From NCBI RefSeq assembly GCF_900116195.1, contig NZ_FOZW01000005.1:62001-126000 (forward strand): a stretch of 64,000 nt of DNA, given 5' to 3'. This document shows, piece after piece, positions 26,156 to 35,544 of this stretch. Each line of letters begins with the position of its first letter. Position 1 is the first letter of the stretch. The DNA comes from Alloyangia pacifica. GTDB taxonomy: Bacteria; Pseudomonadota; Alphaproteobacteria; Rhodobacterales; Rhodobacteraceae. Under the pieces are notes generated by a model, which did not search any database, had not been told where the DNA came from, and saw only the letters and a list, made by a program, of their open reading frames with translations. Made by a program: the position numbers and the translations under genes.

Positions 26156-26912
26156 TACAATCCTTAGTCGTGAGGGTTCTAGGGGTGGTCTTCGCTCGCT
26201 GCACGGTTAGCACAGAAAAAGTGGGAAATTTATGGTCTGGCCGTGACAAAAATCGACGAACCGTGGTTGACGGCGGTATTATGCCTTGATCTCGGACACT
26301 TTCGAACTAAGCCACGGTTTTCGTGACGCTCAGGGCCCAAAAAAACGTCACTGTGAGAAGTATCTTGCGAGGTTACTCCGATATCTGCCGCCTCGCCTTT
26401 CGAGCCGGCGTCACTCAGAGAAGCAACCGTCGACGCCGAGGACTTTCAGCTTGTATTGCGACCACGCCTCCCGGCGAGGTGGTCGCCGCAAACTGCGCTA
26501 CCAGTCTTGCCGCCAACGATGGCGAGGATGGCCCGCGCTGACCTCCCCCGCCCCGGTATGCCACCCCCGGAGCATCGCGGCTTTCTGATCTGCTCAGGGC
26601 ATGGTGATCGCGCGCCCAAACCAGATCTGCCGCACCTTCTCTCGGAATATTGCTGCCCGATGCCCCGCCGAGTGGTGGACATTTTATACAGCCCCATGCT
26701 GCGGGGTGCCCCCTACCGCGGCCCGAGCAAGGTCCGGGCGGCGCGCCAGTTCTTTGTGGGAGACCGCCCGTCAGTTCAGCATGAGACCGCCATGGGCCCG
26801 CCGCCCATACTGGGCGGACATCAGGGCCTGTAGCGAGCTGACAGCACGGCTCGCGGGGCAAGCGTCGCAGCGCCGCAGTGCTGCCGCCCGCAGCGCAAGG
26901 TCATGGCAACCG
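26156..26912. other. 757-base gap, no supported gene
   Basis: The part next to the RTX gene (26156-26290) is AT-rich and probably holds its promoter. The rest is GC-rich with several overlapping short frames on both strands, none with a ribosome site or recognisable family. It may be decayed coding DNA. Confidence 0.4.
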
Positions 26913-28049
26913 TCAGGATTGCGCAGGGAAGTTGATGTGCACGCGCAGTCCATCCGAGCCGTCCACGGTCAAAGTCGCGTCGTGCTGGAAGGTCAGGGTC
27001 CGGATCATCCGCCAGCCGAGAGAATTCGACCGTTCGGGACGCTCGGCATCCGCCGGCAGGCCGACACCGTTGTCTGACACGAGCAGCGCGATGCCCTGTT
27101 TCAGATCGCCGGACACCTCGACCCGGATGAGCCCTTTGTCGCGGCCGACGAAGGCATACTTGAACGCATTGGTGATGAGCTCGCCAACGATAAGTCCAAT
27201 GTCGACAGCAAACTTGCTGTCGAGCTGCAGCGCTTCGCAGGATACGTCGATCTTGGCCGTGAGCCCGCCGCCGCTGAAGGCCCGTTCCGACGTCCTCGCG
27301 ACTTCGTCCAGCATCTCCGACAGGTCGACCTGGCTGGCGTCAGTCCCGCGCTGCATCAATTCATGGGCCTTGGCGAGCGATCCGACGCGAACCTCGAGTT
27401 CGGTCAGGACCTGTTGGGTTTCCTCCTGCTCGGCCTGAGACTTGCTCATCCGGATCAGCGCGACGATGAGCGCCAGGTTGTTGCCGGTCCGGTGATGAAG
27501 CTCCTGCATGAGCAGGTCGCGGTCGGCGATCCCCTCGGCCAGTTCGCGGTTCTGCTCGCTGAGCGCGGCGGTGGGGTCCTTGGCCTTGAGTGCGCTCAAA
27601 GCGCCCGTCGCCTGATCGATCAGTTGTGGGCTGGCTGGCAGGATTGCCGACGGCAGGAACGCCGCGTCGATCCGCGTGCCCTCATGCCCTGTCTCGACGT
27701 CGAAACGCGTGGCAATCCTCTGCACGCCGCGGAGCCCCAGCCCCATGCCCACCGAAGAAGATCGCGGGCCGTCCGGCTCGAGGTTCTCTTTCGGGATCCC
27801 GCGCCCCTGATCGGTCACCAGAAGCCCCAGCGCCGGCTTGCCGTTCACCTCGGTAAGCGAGAAGGTCGCGCGCCCCTTCTGGCCATGCTCTATCGCGTTG
27901 CGGCCAAGCTCGACGACAGCGGTCACCGTCCGCGTTCGCTCGAACGAGCCGAATTGCAGGACGTTGGTCAGCGTCATCGCTACCTCGCGCAACCGCGCCA
28001 CGTCGGCGCTCTTCTCCAGCGTCACCGTGGTAAGCTTGGCCGCCTTCAT
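26913..28049 (-). CDS. Histidine kinase with extra N-terminal RsbT-like ATPase domain
   Basis: 378 residues with two ATPase domains. Residues 1-135 form an anti-sigma-factor/RsbT-type HATPase, with Asn51 in ELGRNAIEHG, TDQGRGIP and GMGLGLRGVQ. Residues about 175-260 form a HisKA_2-type dimerisation domain with the phospho-acceptor in MQELHHRTGNNLALIVALI (His185). Residues about 280-375 form the kinase ATPase domain, with GELITNAFKYAF and SDNGVGLP. No membrane segment or PAS domain is present, so the N-terminal partner-switching domain may be the input. It is the last gene of the rsb-like operon, overlapping the preceding gene by ATGA, and could carry the stressosome signal into phosphotransfer. 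Confidence 0.85.
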   Translation of the reverse strand: MKAAKLTTVTLEKSADVARLREVAMTLTNVLQFGSFERTRTVTAVVELGRNAIEHGQKGRATFSLTEVNGKPALGLLVTDQGRGIPKENLEPDGPRSSSVGMGLGLRGVQRIATRFDVETGHEGTRIDAAFLPSAILPASPQLIDQATGALSALKAKDPTAALSEQNRELAEGIADRDLLMQELHHRTGNNLALIVALIRMSKSQAEQEETQQVLTELEVRVGSLAKAHELMQRGTDASQVDLSEMLDEVARTSERAFSGGGLTAKIDVSCEALQLDSKFAVDIGLIVGELITNAFKYAFVGRDKGLIRVEVSGDLKQGIALLVSDNGVGLPADAERPERSNSLGWRMIRTLTFQHDATLTVDGSDGLRVHINFPAQS

Positions 28050-29056
28050 TGCTCGCGCTCCCGGTTGATGCGAATGACGACGATGCTGGCGTCATCCCGG
28101 CCCCGAAAGGCCCGATCCAGAAAGAAGCCGGCGATCAGCAGCAGGCTCTTCTTGAGCAGCCCCGGCGGGAAATGCGCTTCCCGAAGCGTTTTCAGCCCGT
28201 CGCTGTGCAGGATCACCATGTCGCCCATCTCCAGCTGCACCGACTCCTCGTAGCCGCGCGTCGCGGCACCGCCGATGCTGCCGTCCCGAACCGCCATGCG
28301 GCGCACGCCCTGTGCCCCGATCAGCAGCGTCGAGATGTTGCCGAGACCCGTGTAGCGCAGTTCCATCTGCGGCTGCGCGACATGCACCAGCGCCGCCACC
28401 GCGCCGCGCCGGCCGACGAGCTGCTCGGTGATCTGGCGCATCAGCTTGCCCGGCTCGGAGGACAGCCCGCCCGCGGCGAAGGCGGCATCGGTGACCTCGG
28501 CGGCGGCCTCAGCAGCGGCGGGGCCATGGCCGAGACCATCGCAAAGCAGCACGTCGGTCGCCCGCGGGGTCTGCCGGATCTGGAAATCGTCGCCGCAGGA
28601 GTCCTCGTGCGGATGGCACACCCGCAGGCCGACCGCCTCGACGCCGATGTCCGCCTCGTCACCGCGCCCGCCGAAGGTGCAGACGATGGTGGTCCCGTTC
28701 TCCGGCGAGCTGAAGATGTCGAAGGTGTCTGACAGACGAACGATGGCCCCGAGGCCAAGCCCCGCGGAATCCGTGGAGCTTTCACCGTCCTGGAACATCC
28801 GGTCGATATCCGGGATGCCCGGCCCGCGATCGGTGAAGATCATGGTGATGAGCTCGGCACCGGGGGCCCGCACGAGTTCGATCAACGCCCGGCCGCGCTC
28901 GGCGTAGCGCAGGATGTTCGTGGTGGCCTCTGTCGCGACGATCGCGAGTTCGTCCAGCCGTGTCTCGGGAAGGCCGATCTCGGCGCCATGGCGCCGCGCC
29001 AGCCGCCGCACCACGGCAATGGCGCTCCGATCATCAATCTCGACCCACTGGTTCAT
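28046..29056 (-). CDS. RsbX/SpoIIE-like PP2C phosphatase with N-terminal RsbW/T-like ATPase
   Basis: 336 residues. The N-terminal HATPase (about 1-130) carries Asn47 in ATEATTNILRYA, FTDRGPGIPD and AGLGLGAIVRLSD. The C-terminal PP2C-like phosphatase (about 145-336) carries the metal motif CDGLGHGPAAAEAA (Asp173) and LHSDGL. In stressosome operons an RsbX phosphatase resets phosphorylated RsbR/RsbS; fusion to an ATPase domain is seen in some proteobacterial versions. ATG 29056 overlaps the RsbT stop as ATGA; longer upstream frames run into the RsbT gene and are not used. Confidence 0.85.
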   Translation of the reverse strand: MNQWVEIDDRSAIAVVRRLARRHGAEIGLPETRLDELAIVATEATTNILRYAERGRALIELVRAPGAELITMIFTDRGPGIPDIDRMFQDGESSTDSAGLGLGAIVRLSDTFDIFSSPENGTTIVCTFGGRGDEADIGVEAVGLRVCHPHEDSCGDDFQIRQTPRATDVLLCDGLGHGPAAAEAAAEVTDAAFAAGGLSSEPGKLMRQITEQLVGRRGAVAALVHVAQPQMELRYTGLGNISTLLIGAQGVRRMAVRDGSIGGAATRGYEESVQLEMGDMVILHSDGLKTLREAHFPPGLLKKSLLLIAGFFLDRAFRGRDDASIVVIRINREREQ

Positions 29057-29472
29057 AGCTTCACGCTCATGGAAACGGTTGTACCCTTCCCGGGCGCAGA
29101 CCGGACATCGAACCCATGTGAGAGCCGCTTGGCGCCGCCAAGCCCCCTGCCCAGCCCTCCCGCGGTCGTGTAGCCCTCGGTCATGGCCAGCGTCACATCT
29201 TCGATCCCCGGACCGTCGTCCCGGCATTCGACGCGCAGATACTCGTTACGACTATCGAGATAAATCGAAATCCGGCCACCACCACCATGCACGATGGCGT
29301 TGCGAGCAATTTCGCTCACCGCCGTCGCGAAACGCGTGACGCGCATTACCGAAAGCCCGCGTTCCTTGAGAATTCGCGCGACCGCCTGACGCGCAATGAC
29401 GACGTCCCGACTGGTTGCGAGCGTGATCTCCGCGAGCGCGGGCGTGCCTGATGTCCCTTTGGGATCAGGCAC
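29053..29472 (-). CDS. rsbT: RsbT-like serine/threonine switch kinase
   Basis: A 139-residue soluble GHKL kinase. The ATP-binding motifs are complete: Asn in ATAVSEIARNAIVHGG, CRDDGPGIED, and GGLGRGLGGAKRLSHGF. RsbT binds RsbS in the resting stressosome, phosphorylates RsbR and RsbS upon stress, and is released to act on a downstream partner. The gene overlaps rsbS by 8 bases and the phosphatase gene by 4. In Bacillus the released RsbT activates RsbU; no RsbU is present here, so the ATPase/PP2C or kinase downstream may be the output (inference). Confidence 0.9.
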   Translation of the reverse strand: MPDPKGTSGTPALAEITLATSRDVVIARQAVARILKERGLSVMRVTRFATAVSEIARNAIVHGGGGRISIYLDSRNEYLRVECRDDGPGIEDVTLAMTEGYTTAGGLGRGLGGAKRLSHGFDVRSAPGKGTTVSMSVKL

Positions 29473-29818
29473 GCCGCAACTGGGAAAGCGCGTGGGTCAG
29501 GCTGAGCGCCGTTCGGGTCTCGGGCAGGTACATCCCCAGCTCGACAAGCGTCACGGCCACCGCAGGGCGCATCCCGACAACGTAGGTCTCGGCCGCCAGC
29601 AGACGCGAGATACCCGCCAATTGGGCGATGACCCGCCCGACGAAGGTATCGACGATCTCCAGCGAACTGATGTCGAGGATCACGCCCTTGACGTTTTCCT
29701 TGGCAATCCGGTTCGAGAGGGTCTCCTGCAACTCCACGATCTCGGTATCGGTGACGTCGTCCTGAATGGAGACGAGAAGTGCGTTCTCGACCAGGTTGAT
29801 GGACGTCACTCCCGACAC
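29465..29818 (-). CDS. rsbS: RsbS-like STAS-domain protein
   Basis: A 117-residue single STAS domain, the length of Bacillus RsbS. The conserved segment around the phosphorylation site reads DISSLEIVDTFVGRVIAQLA; Bacillus RsbS has Ser in the VDSF position and here it is Thr. RsbS holds RsbT inside the stressosome until phosphorylated. It lies 1 base after the rsbR stop. Confidence 0.9.
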   Translation of the reverse strand: MSGVTSINLVENALLVSIQDDVTDTEIVELQETLSNRIAKENVKGVILDISSLEIVDTFVGRVIAQLAGISRLLAAETYVVGMRPAVAVTLVELGMYLPETRTALSLTHALSQLRRA

Positions 29819-29819
29819 G

Positions 29820-30695
29820 TCAGGAGGCCTCGCTGGTCTTGATCACATAGCCGACCTTCTGCAGCGCGTCGGACAGCGCGGTGCGGATGCTCGACCGGGT
29901 CGACACGGTGCCGACGTCGATGCCGAGCTGCACCATGGTCTGGGCGATCATCGGGCTGATGCCGCTGATGATGCATTCGGCCCCCATCAGGCGCACGGCG
30001 GCGGCGGCCCGCAGAAGGTGCTGTGCAACCTGCGTGTCGACCGTGCCGACGCCGGTGATATCCATGATCACCACCTCGGCCTGACGCTCGAGGATGGTCT
30101 GGAGCAGGTTTTCCATGACCTCCTGGGCCCGGGCGGAATCCAGCGTGCCGATCAGTGGCAACGTGAGAACCCGGTCCCAGAGCTCCACCACGGGTGTCGA
30201 CAGTTCGAGCATTTCCTGGCGCTGACGTTCGATGATCTGGTCGCGCTCGCCGATGAATATCTCGTTGGTGTAGATTGCGAAGGCATCGACGAGGCGGGTC
30301 ACCATGAGCACGTCGCGAATGAGCTTTCCACCCTCGACGCCGGGCATGGCCTCGAGGCGTTTGAAGAGCGGGGCCTTGAGCGCAAGCACGAAGGTCGCCA
30401 TCTCGGTCGGCGTGACGCCGCGACCGACGCGCTCCTTGCTGACGTCGGCCAGAACCGCGCGAAGGTCTTCCCAGGCGTCATCGTCGAGGCTGAATTCCTC
30501 GTTCACGACACCGGCCCGAACGCCCTTGCCGAAGGCTTTCAGGAGTTCCTGGTTCTGCGCGCGACTTTCGGAGTCGGAGAACAGGTCGGAGCGCTTCACG
30601 CCCTCCTTCACCTGGGTGCCGAGCCACTCCTCCACGACCCCGGAGAAATCGGATTCGAGGATGGTCAGAATATTTGCCGTCGCTGTTTGCGGCAT
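29820..30695 (-). CDS. rsbR: RsbR-like stressosome sensor (RsbRD N-terminal domain plus STAS)
   Basis: 291 residues. The N-terminal helical sensor domain (about 1-140) has the RsbRD look, with SDFSGVVEEWLGTQVKEGVK and VTPTEMATFVLALKAPLF. A linker helix ends in RQRQEMLELSTPVVELWDRV, followed by a STAS domain (about 175-290) containing the phosphorylatable Thr in MDITGVGTVDTQVAQHLLRA. With RsbS it forms the stressosome core and senses an unknown signal. ATG 30695 is preferred; the frame can extend to a TTG at 30737. It is the first gene of the five-gene operon. Confidence 0.88.
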   Translation of the reverse strand: MPQTATANILTILESDFSGVVEEWLGTQVKEGVKRSDLFSDSESRAQNQELLKAFGKGVRAGVVNEEFSLDDDAWEDLRAVLADVSKERVGRGVTPTEMATFVLALKAPLFKRLEAMPGVEGGKLIRDVLMVTRLVDAFAIYTNEIFIGERDQIIERQRQEMLELSTPVVELWDRVLTLPLIGTLDSARAQEVMENLLQTILERQAEVVIMDITGVGTVDTQVAQHLLRAAAAVRLMGAECIISGISPMIAQTMVQLGIDVGTVSTRSSIRTALSDALQKVGYVIKTSEAS

Positions 30696-30802
30696 ATGCG
30701 GGAACCCCAGTTCATTTTGATGTGGCAGGTAAGCCAAGTAGCGGAGATGAAGTCAACGGCAATGGCCACGTAACTTGCCGCGACGTCTGTTGCCGATCTG
30801 CG

Positions 30803-32920
30803 TCAGATCCCGGAATGAGAGAGGCGGCTGACCTTGCCGATCAGCACCTCCAGATCGAAGGGTTTGTGGACGATTTCGACGTCACCCGGCGGGAGATTGC
30901 TGCCCAGCCCCGCCGTTTCGTCATACCCGGTGACGAAAATGATCTTGAGGTCAGGCCGCTCCAGTCGGGCGGCTTCCGCCAGCTGGTGTCCATTCATCCC
31001 CTTCGGCAGACCGACGTCCGTCAGAAGAACATCCACCCGGACATCCGACCTCAGGATTTCCAGCGCCTCGCTTCCGGTGCCCGATTGGAACACCATGAAT
31101 CCGCGATCCTCGAGCGCATCGACGACCACCATGCGCACGAGAACCTCATCCTCCACCACGAGGATCGATCTCTTCGCACCCTCGCGCGTCGTTCGTTCGC
31201 TCACCGAAGGCTGCTCCTGAACGACCTCCGTCTCCGCGAGACTACGCGGAAGGTAAAGCGTCACCGTAGTCCCGACGCCCGGCTCGGACTGGATTTCAGA
31301 AGCACCACCAGATTGCTGGGCAAAACCGTAGACCATCGACAGACCAAGCCCGGTGCCTTCCCCCATTGGCTTGGTTGTGTAGAACGGATCGAAGGCCCGG
31401 TCGATCTGCTGCGGGGTCATGCCAGTGCCCGTGTCGACCACGCTGATCTGCACATAGTCGCCACCCGACAGATCGAGCCCTTCGGCACGATCAGCCGGAA
31501 TGCTCGTGTTGGACACATGAATTTTCAAACTGCCACTGCTATTCATCGCATCCCGGGCATTGATGCAGAGATTGAGCAGAGCGTTCTCGAGCTGGTTCCG
31601 GTCAACCAGAGCGGGCCAGGCGTCCTGGACAAAGCTTGTCTGGATGTCGACCCCCGGCCCGACAGTGCGCTGGATGAGCTCGCTCAGACCTTCGCAAAGC
31701 AACGACAAATCGGTCACCTTTGGCTCGAGGGTCTGCTTCCGCGCGAATGCCAAGAGCCGCTGTGTGACATTCGCCGCGCGCTGTGCTGCGCTCTTGCCCG
31801 CGGAGAGATAGCGCTCGATTTCATCGTAGCGATTTTCCGAAAGGCGCGACTTCGCCATCTCGAGAGAACCGGAAATCGCCGCGAGAAGGTTGTTGAAATC
31901 GTGGGCGAGACCGCCGGTGAGCTGTCCGACCGCCTCCATCTTGTGGGACTGCCGCAGGACTTCCTCTTTGGCCATGAGCTCCGCCGTCTGCTCTTCCACG
32001 CGCCGCTCGAGGGTCTCGTTCAAGCGGTAGAGCTCTGCGCTCACCCGGTCACGCTCGGCTTCGATCTCTCGGCGCCCGCTGATATCCATCAGTACACCCG
32101 AGAAGCTCACGGCCTGCCCTTGCTCTCCGAGCGTGACCTTCCCGCTGGCTTCGATCCAATGATACTTGCGATCCGACCTCATGACGCGAAACTGCTGAAA
32201 ATACGCGCCACCATTTTTCAGCGCGGCGTCAACGGCGGCATGCAGGCGAGGCTTGTCCTCGGGGTGAACGTTCTCGGTCAGCTCGGGAAGCTTGGAGTTG
32301 TTAAGCTCGTCATTCGACGCGAACCCCATGGCGACCGAAAGGCCCTCGTCGACGATGAATGTTTCCTCGGGAAAATGGCCAACCCAGGTTCCGACAATGG
32401 CACCGGCCTCAAGAGCCATATTCACGCGCTGCTCATTTTCGAGCGCAGTCTTCTCGCTTTCGCGCAGCTCCGCCTCGGCCTGCTTGCGTGCGGTGATGTC
32501 CCGGAAAAGCACGGCGACCTGCCCCAGCGATTTTGGCTCGAGCCGCCGAGCCGAAACCTCGATAAACCGGCCTGCTTCCACGAAATCCCGTTCGAAGCGG
32601 ATGGGAACGCCCGACTCCAGCACCGCGCCGTAGATCTTCACCCACTCGCGGCCATCGTCCGGAGAAACGTCAAACACGGTCTTGCCGACGATGCCCTTGA
32701 TACCTGTATGACGCTCATAGCCGCTATTGGCCTCGATATGAACGTAATCGGAGAGCGGGCCGTCAGGCCCATCGATGAACTGGATGATGCAAAAGCCATC
32801 ATCGATGATCTCGAAGAGCGCCTTGCGGCCGGCCTCTCGTTGGGCGAGATCATAGTCGTCGGAGATGTCGGCACCCGACGCTCTGTCCGGCTTCCGTTTG
32901 GGGTAGAACGGCAATCGCAT
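30803..32920 (-). CDS. Hybrid sensor histidine kinase (PAS-PAS-HisKA-HATPase-REC)
   Basis: 705 residues, soluble. Two PAS domains (about 30-145 and 160-285, each ending in a DIT/DIS segment), a short coiled coil (285-325), HisKA with His340 in GGLAHDFNNLLAAISGS, HATPase with Asn454 in LCINARDAMN and DTGTGMT, and a C-terminal receiver (585-705) with Asp635 in LLTDVGLPKGMNG and Lys686. The receiver probably controls the kinase or phosphotransfer. The single-domain receiver gene just upstream is a likely partner. Position next to the stressosome operon suggests linked signalling, as seen where stressosomes sit beside two-component genes, but this is an inference. Confidence 0.9.
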   Translation of the reverse strand: MRLPFYPKRKPDRASGADISDDYDLAQREAGRKALFEIIDDGFCIIQFIDGPDGPLSDYVHIEANSGYERHTGIKGIVGKTVFDVSPDDGREWVKIYGAVLESGVPIRFERDFVEAGRFIEVSARRLEPKSLGQVAVLFRDITARKQAEAELRESEKTALENEQRVNMALEAGAIVGTWVGHFPEETFIVDEGLSVAMGFASNDELNNSKLPELTENVHPEDKPRLHAAVDAALKNGGAYFQQFRVMRSDRKYHWIEASGKVTLGEQGQAVSFSGVLMDISGRREIEAERDRVSAELYRLNETLERRVEEQTAELMAKEEVLRQSHKMEAVGQLTGGLAHDFNNLLAAISGSLEMAKSRLSENRYDEIERYLSAGKSAAQRAANVTQRLLAFARKQTLEPKVTDLSLLCEGLSELIQRTVGPGVDIQTSFVQDAWPALVDRNQLENALLNLCINARDAMNSSGSLKIHVSNTSIPADRAEGLDLSGGDYVQISVVDTGTGMTPQQIDRAFDPFYTTKPMGEGTGLGLSMVYGFAQQSGGASEIQSEPGVGTTVTLYLPRSLAETEVVQEQPSVSERTTREGAKRSILVVEDEVLVRMVVVDALEDRGFMVFQSGTGSEALEILRSDVRVDVLLTDVGLPKGMNGHQLAEAARLERPDLKIIFVTGYDETAGLGSNLPPGDVEIVHKPFDLEVLIGKVSRLSHSGI

Positions 32921-33041
32921 CGCAGGGTCTGACTTTCAAAGGGACGACGCCGGTCAACATAGAGCGATAGCTCGAAGCGGATACCGCGCTCTTGCTTCCT
33001 GTACCCGAATTGTCACGCTTTCCGAGCCAACCTCGCGCAAG

Positions 33042-33410
33042 TCACCCCACGCGCTGCGACTTGCGCGCATCTAGCCGCTCCAACGCGGCGATCAGAGTGC
33101 CCGGCGCGACTGGCTTCATGCAGAATTCCGCGTCCGGGTAGTCATCCGAGATTTCGCTCTGCCGCAGGTGGCCGGAGTGAAACACGATCCCCACACCCAT
33201 CGCGCGCAGGCGCTCGGCGATCGGGAAAACTTCTCCGTCCGCAAGCCGCACGTCCAGAACCGCAAGGTCGGGCGTCTTCGTGCCCAGTGCAGATTGCGCG
33301 CGCTTCAGCGACGGGTAGGCCCCCATCACCTGGAAATCGGCGTCTTCAAGAATGAACTGCAGATCGAGCGCTACCACGGCTTCGTCTTCGCAAATCAGGA
33401 CAGAGGGCAT
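33042..33410 (-). CDS. Single-domain response regulator
   Basis: 122 residues, a stand-alone receiver. It has the acidic pair in CEDEAVVALD, the phospho-acceptor Asp in LAVLDVRLADGE (about residue 53), and Lys in CMKPVAPGTL. With no output domain it likely acts by protein interaction or phosphorelay. It lies 121 bases upstream of the hybrid kinase on the same strand. Confidence 0.88.
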   Translation of the reverse strand: MPSVLICEDEAVVALDLQFILEDADFQVMGAYPSLKRAQSALGTKTPDLAVLDVRLADGEVFPIAERLRAMGVGIVFHSGHLRQSEISDDYPDAEFCMKPVAPGTLIAALERLDARKSQRVG

Positions 33411-33494
33411 GCGACCCGGCTCCAGTTTTTAGAAAGTATCATCATCACAAGCAGCGGCGCTCCGGTCTGGTTCCGCGAGGATTTGGCGCACAGG

Positions 33495-35159
33495 CTATTT
33501 GTCGGCAAGGGTTCGCCGACTTTTGTTTTTGCCCGCCGCACGCTGGATGACGCCGGCCGCCGCTTCACCCATCTCGTGGGCATTGACGAGACCTTGGGCA
33601 AAGGGGTGGCGCCGCAGCAGAACCGGCAGCGACAGGCAGTGTATTCGCCCGTTCGTGTCCGCCCTGAGGGGCAAGGAATATGTCTCGAAGCGCGGCGAGC
33701 CCGGAGTGAGATCGCGCATCGACAGAGACGGAAAACCCAGGTCAGAGATTGTCAGGTCCTTTTGGCCGCGACCGTCGACAAGAGTGTCGAACGCCGCCTC
33801 TTCACCCTGATACGCGACAACCACACCTGCTCCCGACTTCCGGATTTCATGGTTCTCTCCAATCCGCGCGACCTTCAGAACCCCGGCGCGCTTCATGGCA
33901 AGGAGCCTTTCGATCGAGGAATGCGGCACGCAGGCATAGCAATCGGTGAACACCGGCTTGAGGTCTTCGTGGAACCTGACGAGATCCTCCTCGGCAAGGC
34001 GGGGCGTCATCTCCTCGAAGAGTTCATGCGCCCTGAGCAACGCACTGCGCCAGGGCGTCGGCTCTTTCTTGGCGTTCTTCAACTTCGCTTGCGCAAGGTT
34101 TCTCCGCGCCCAGTCGAAAGCGTCCGAGGCAAGGCGCTCGGCGAAATAGGCCGCGTGAAATTGCCTCGGGGAGAATGGTTGCGCACCGAGCGTTGCCACA
34201 TACTGCGGGTCCGCAGCTTCGAGATCGGTCAGAAAGGCACGGAACGCGTCGTCCAAAAGACCGACAGTTCCATCGCCTCCGCTATCTTGGGCGATGGCGG
34301 CGAACCGCGGCAGCTCAGGCAAGGGCAACTCGTACCAGTAGTCGGCCTCTGGAAGCAGCCCCTTGCGAGACATGAGCGTGATCTCGAAGTCGCCCGCCTG
34401 CGCCGAAGGTCGGTACTCGAGGCCGCCTTCTGCTTCGACGAAGACCCCACGTGCAGAGGCAAGCGTCGCGGCAATGTCGACCGCCGAAAGAGACGTTCCC
34501 AGCACCCCCACCTTCAGCGCTTGCAGGCGTCTGATCTTTTCCGCAGGCCATGGCGAGACAAGCCGCACCCCGCCCTCGAGGTTGCTATCCGGCCAAGCGT
34601 GCCCCGTCGCCAGGACCACATCGTCATAGAGAGCCTTGCCCGCTCCGGAGGGACACTGCCAGGCCACCTCGATGCCGTCCTGCACCGGACACACGTCCTC
34701 CACCCTGTGACGCCGGTGGAGTTCGACCGAATGTCCGGCGAGACGACCGAGCGCCACGAGCTCGGCCATCTGGGCGGTGAGATACGTGCCGAGGACAATG
34801 CGCGGATAGAACGCCTCCTCGCTGATAACATCCACCGCCAGCCCCAGACGCGCCAACTCTCGAACATCCAGCGCCCTCAGCCAAGCGTCCAACCCCTGCA
34901 CCACCGGCGGGAGTTCCCGACTGGCGATATTGGACAGCATGCAGGGGTCGTTCATTTCCTCTGAATAGGGCATGCCGGGCCCCGCGTGCCCGGCCTTCTC
35001 GAAAATGTCTACGTGCAGTGGCGCAGACGTGGATGTCACCAACCTCCGCAGCGTGTAGACACCCGTCGGACCAGCTCCGACGATCGCTACGCGATGTGCC
35101 GAAGACGCGTGCGCCCGGACAGCCGGGTGCGACGCCTTTATGGGCTGTTCGATCGCCAT
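33495..35159 (-). CDS. FAD/NAD(P)-binding oxidoreductase family protein
   Basis: 554 residues. The N-terminal dinucleotide fold reads VAIVGAGPTGVYTLRRL (about 24-40), followed by GHAGPGMPYSEEMNDPCMLS, typical of the FAD-NAD(P)-binding family (PF13454). A second Rossmann-type motif, KVGVLGTSLSAVDIAATL, comes after YDDVVLATGHAWP. Family members are mostly uncharacterised; some act as N-hydroxylases or amino-acid oxidases. No transmembrane segment. Neighbours give no pathway clue. Confidence 0.8.
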   Translation of the reverse strand: MAIEQPIKASHPAVRAHASSAHRVAIVGAGPTGVYTLRRLVTSTSAPLHVDIFEKAGHAGPGMPYSEEMNDPCMLSNIASRELPPVVQGLDAWLRALDVRELARLGLAVDVISEEAFYPRIVLGTYLTAQMAELVALGRLAGHSVELHRRHRVEDVCPVQDGIEVAWQCPSGAGKALYDDVVLATGHAWPDSNLEGGVRLVSPWPAEKIRRLQALKVGVLGTSLSAVDIAATLASARGVFVEAEGGLEYRPSAQAGDFEITLMSRKGLLPEADYWYELPLPELPRFAAIAQDSGGDGTVGLLDDAFRAFLTDLEAADPQYVATLGAQPFSPRQFHAAYFAERLASDAFDWARRNLAQAKLKNAKKEPTPWRSALLRAHELFEEMTPRLAEEDLVRFHEDLKPVFTDCYACVPHSSIERLLAMKRAGVLKVARIGENHEIRKSGAGVVVAYQGEEAAFDTLVDGRGQKDLTISDLGFPSLSMRDLTPGSPRFETYSLPLRADTNGRIHCLSLPVLLRRHPFAQGLVNAHEMGEAAAGVIQRAAGKNKSRRTLADK

Positions 35160-35370
35160 TTGAAGCCTCGCTGAGCAGCAAGATGTGGATCTTCTTTTGG
35201 CTGAACAAGATCAGGGAGCCACAAGTTCCGCGCGCATCAAAATTTCCGCTGCGCCGTCCCTGTAAGACGGGTGACCCTTGGTCATCCCGGGAACTGAGCT
35301 TTGGCGCGGAACCAACAGGCGATGCCTGCGGTTCCACCAGCGTATCTTCCCTGAAGCTATGAGACGCGGA

Positions 35371-35544
35371 ATGGCTATGAACCCCTTGGATGTCGAGACC
35401 GATGTCGACGTCGTTGCCAGCAACGTTTCAGCTTCGGCGACGCCCCTCGCACCGCAGTATCCGACGACCAGCGTGATCGTCGCCGGCTACGTGCTTGCCT
35501 CCATTCTCGCGGTGGCCGCGGGATACGCACTGATGATCGACTGA
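35371..35544 (+). CDS. Putative small single-span membrane protein
   Basis: A 57-residue frame beginning MAMNPLDVETDVDVVASN and ending with a hydrophobic segment (VIVAGYVLASILAVAAGYALM) and MID. This layout, a polar N-terminus plus one C-terminal helix, is common in small membrane proteins. ATG 35371 or 35377 may be the start; the Shine-Dalgarno signal is weak. I do not recognise a family. Confidence 0.4.
   Translation: MAMNPLDVETDVDVVASNVSASATPLAPQYPTTSVIVAGYVLASILAVAAGYALMID

Noticed and set aside
24371-26167. 598-residue open frame on the plus strand
   Set aside because: It is antisense to the RTX protein; its Val/Asp/Gly-rich pattern mirrors the repeats of the true gene.
30674-32932. 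752-residue open frame on the plus strand
   Set aside because: It is a shadow of the hybrid histidine kinase, with no recognisable domain.
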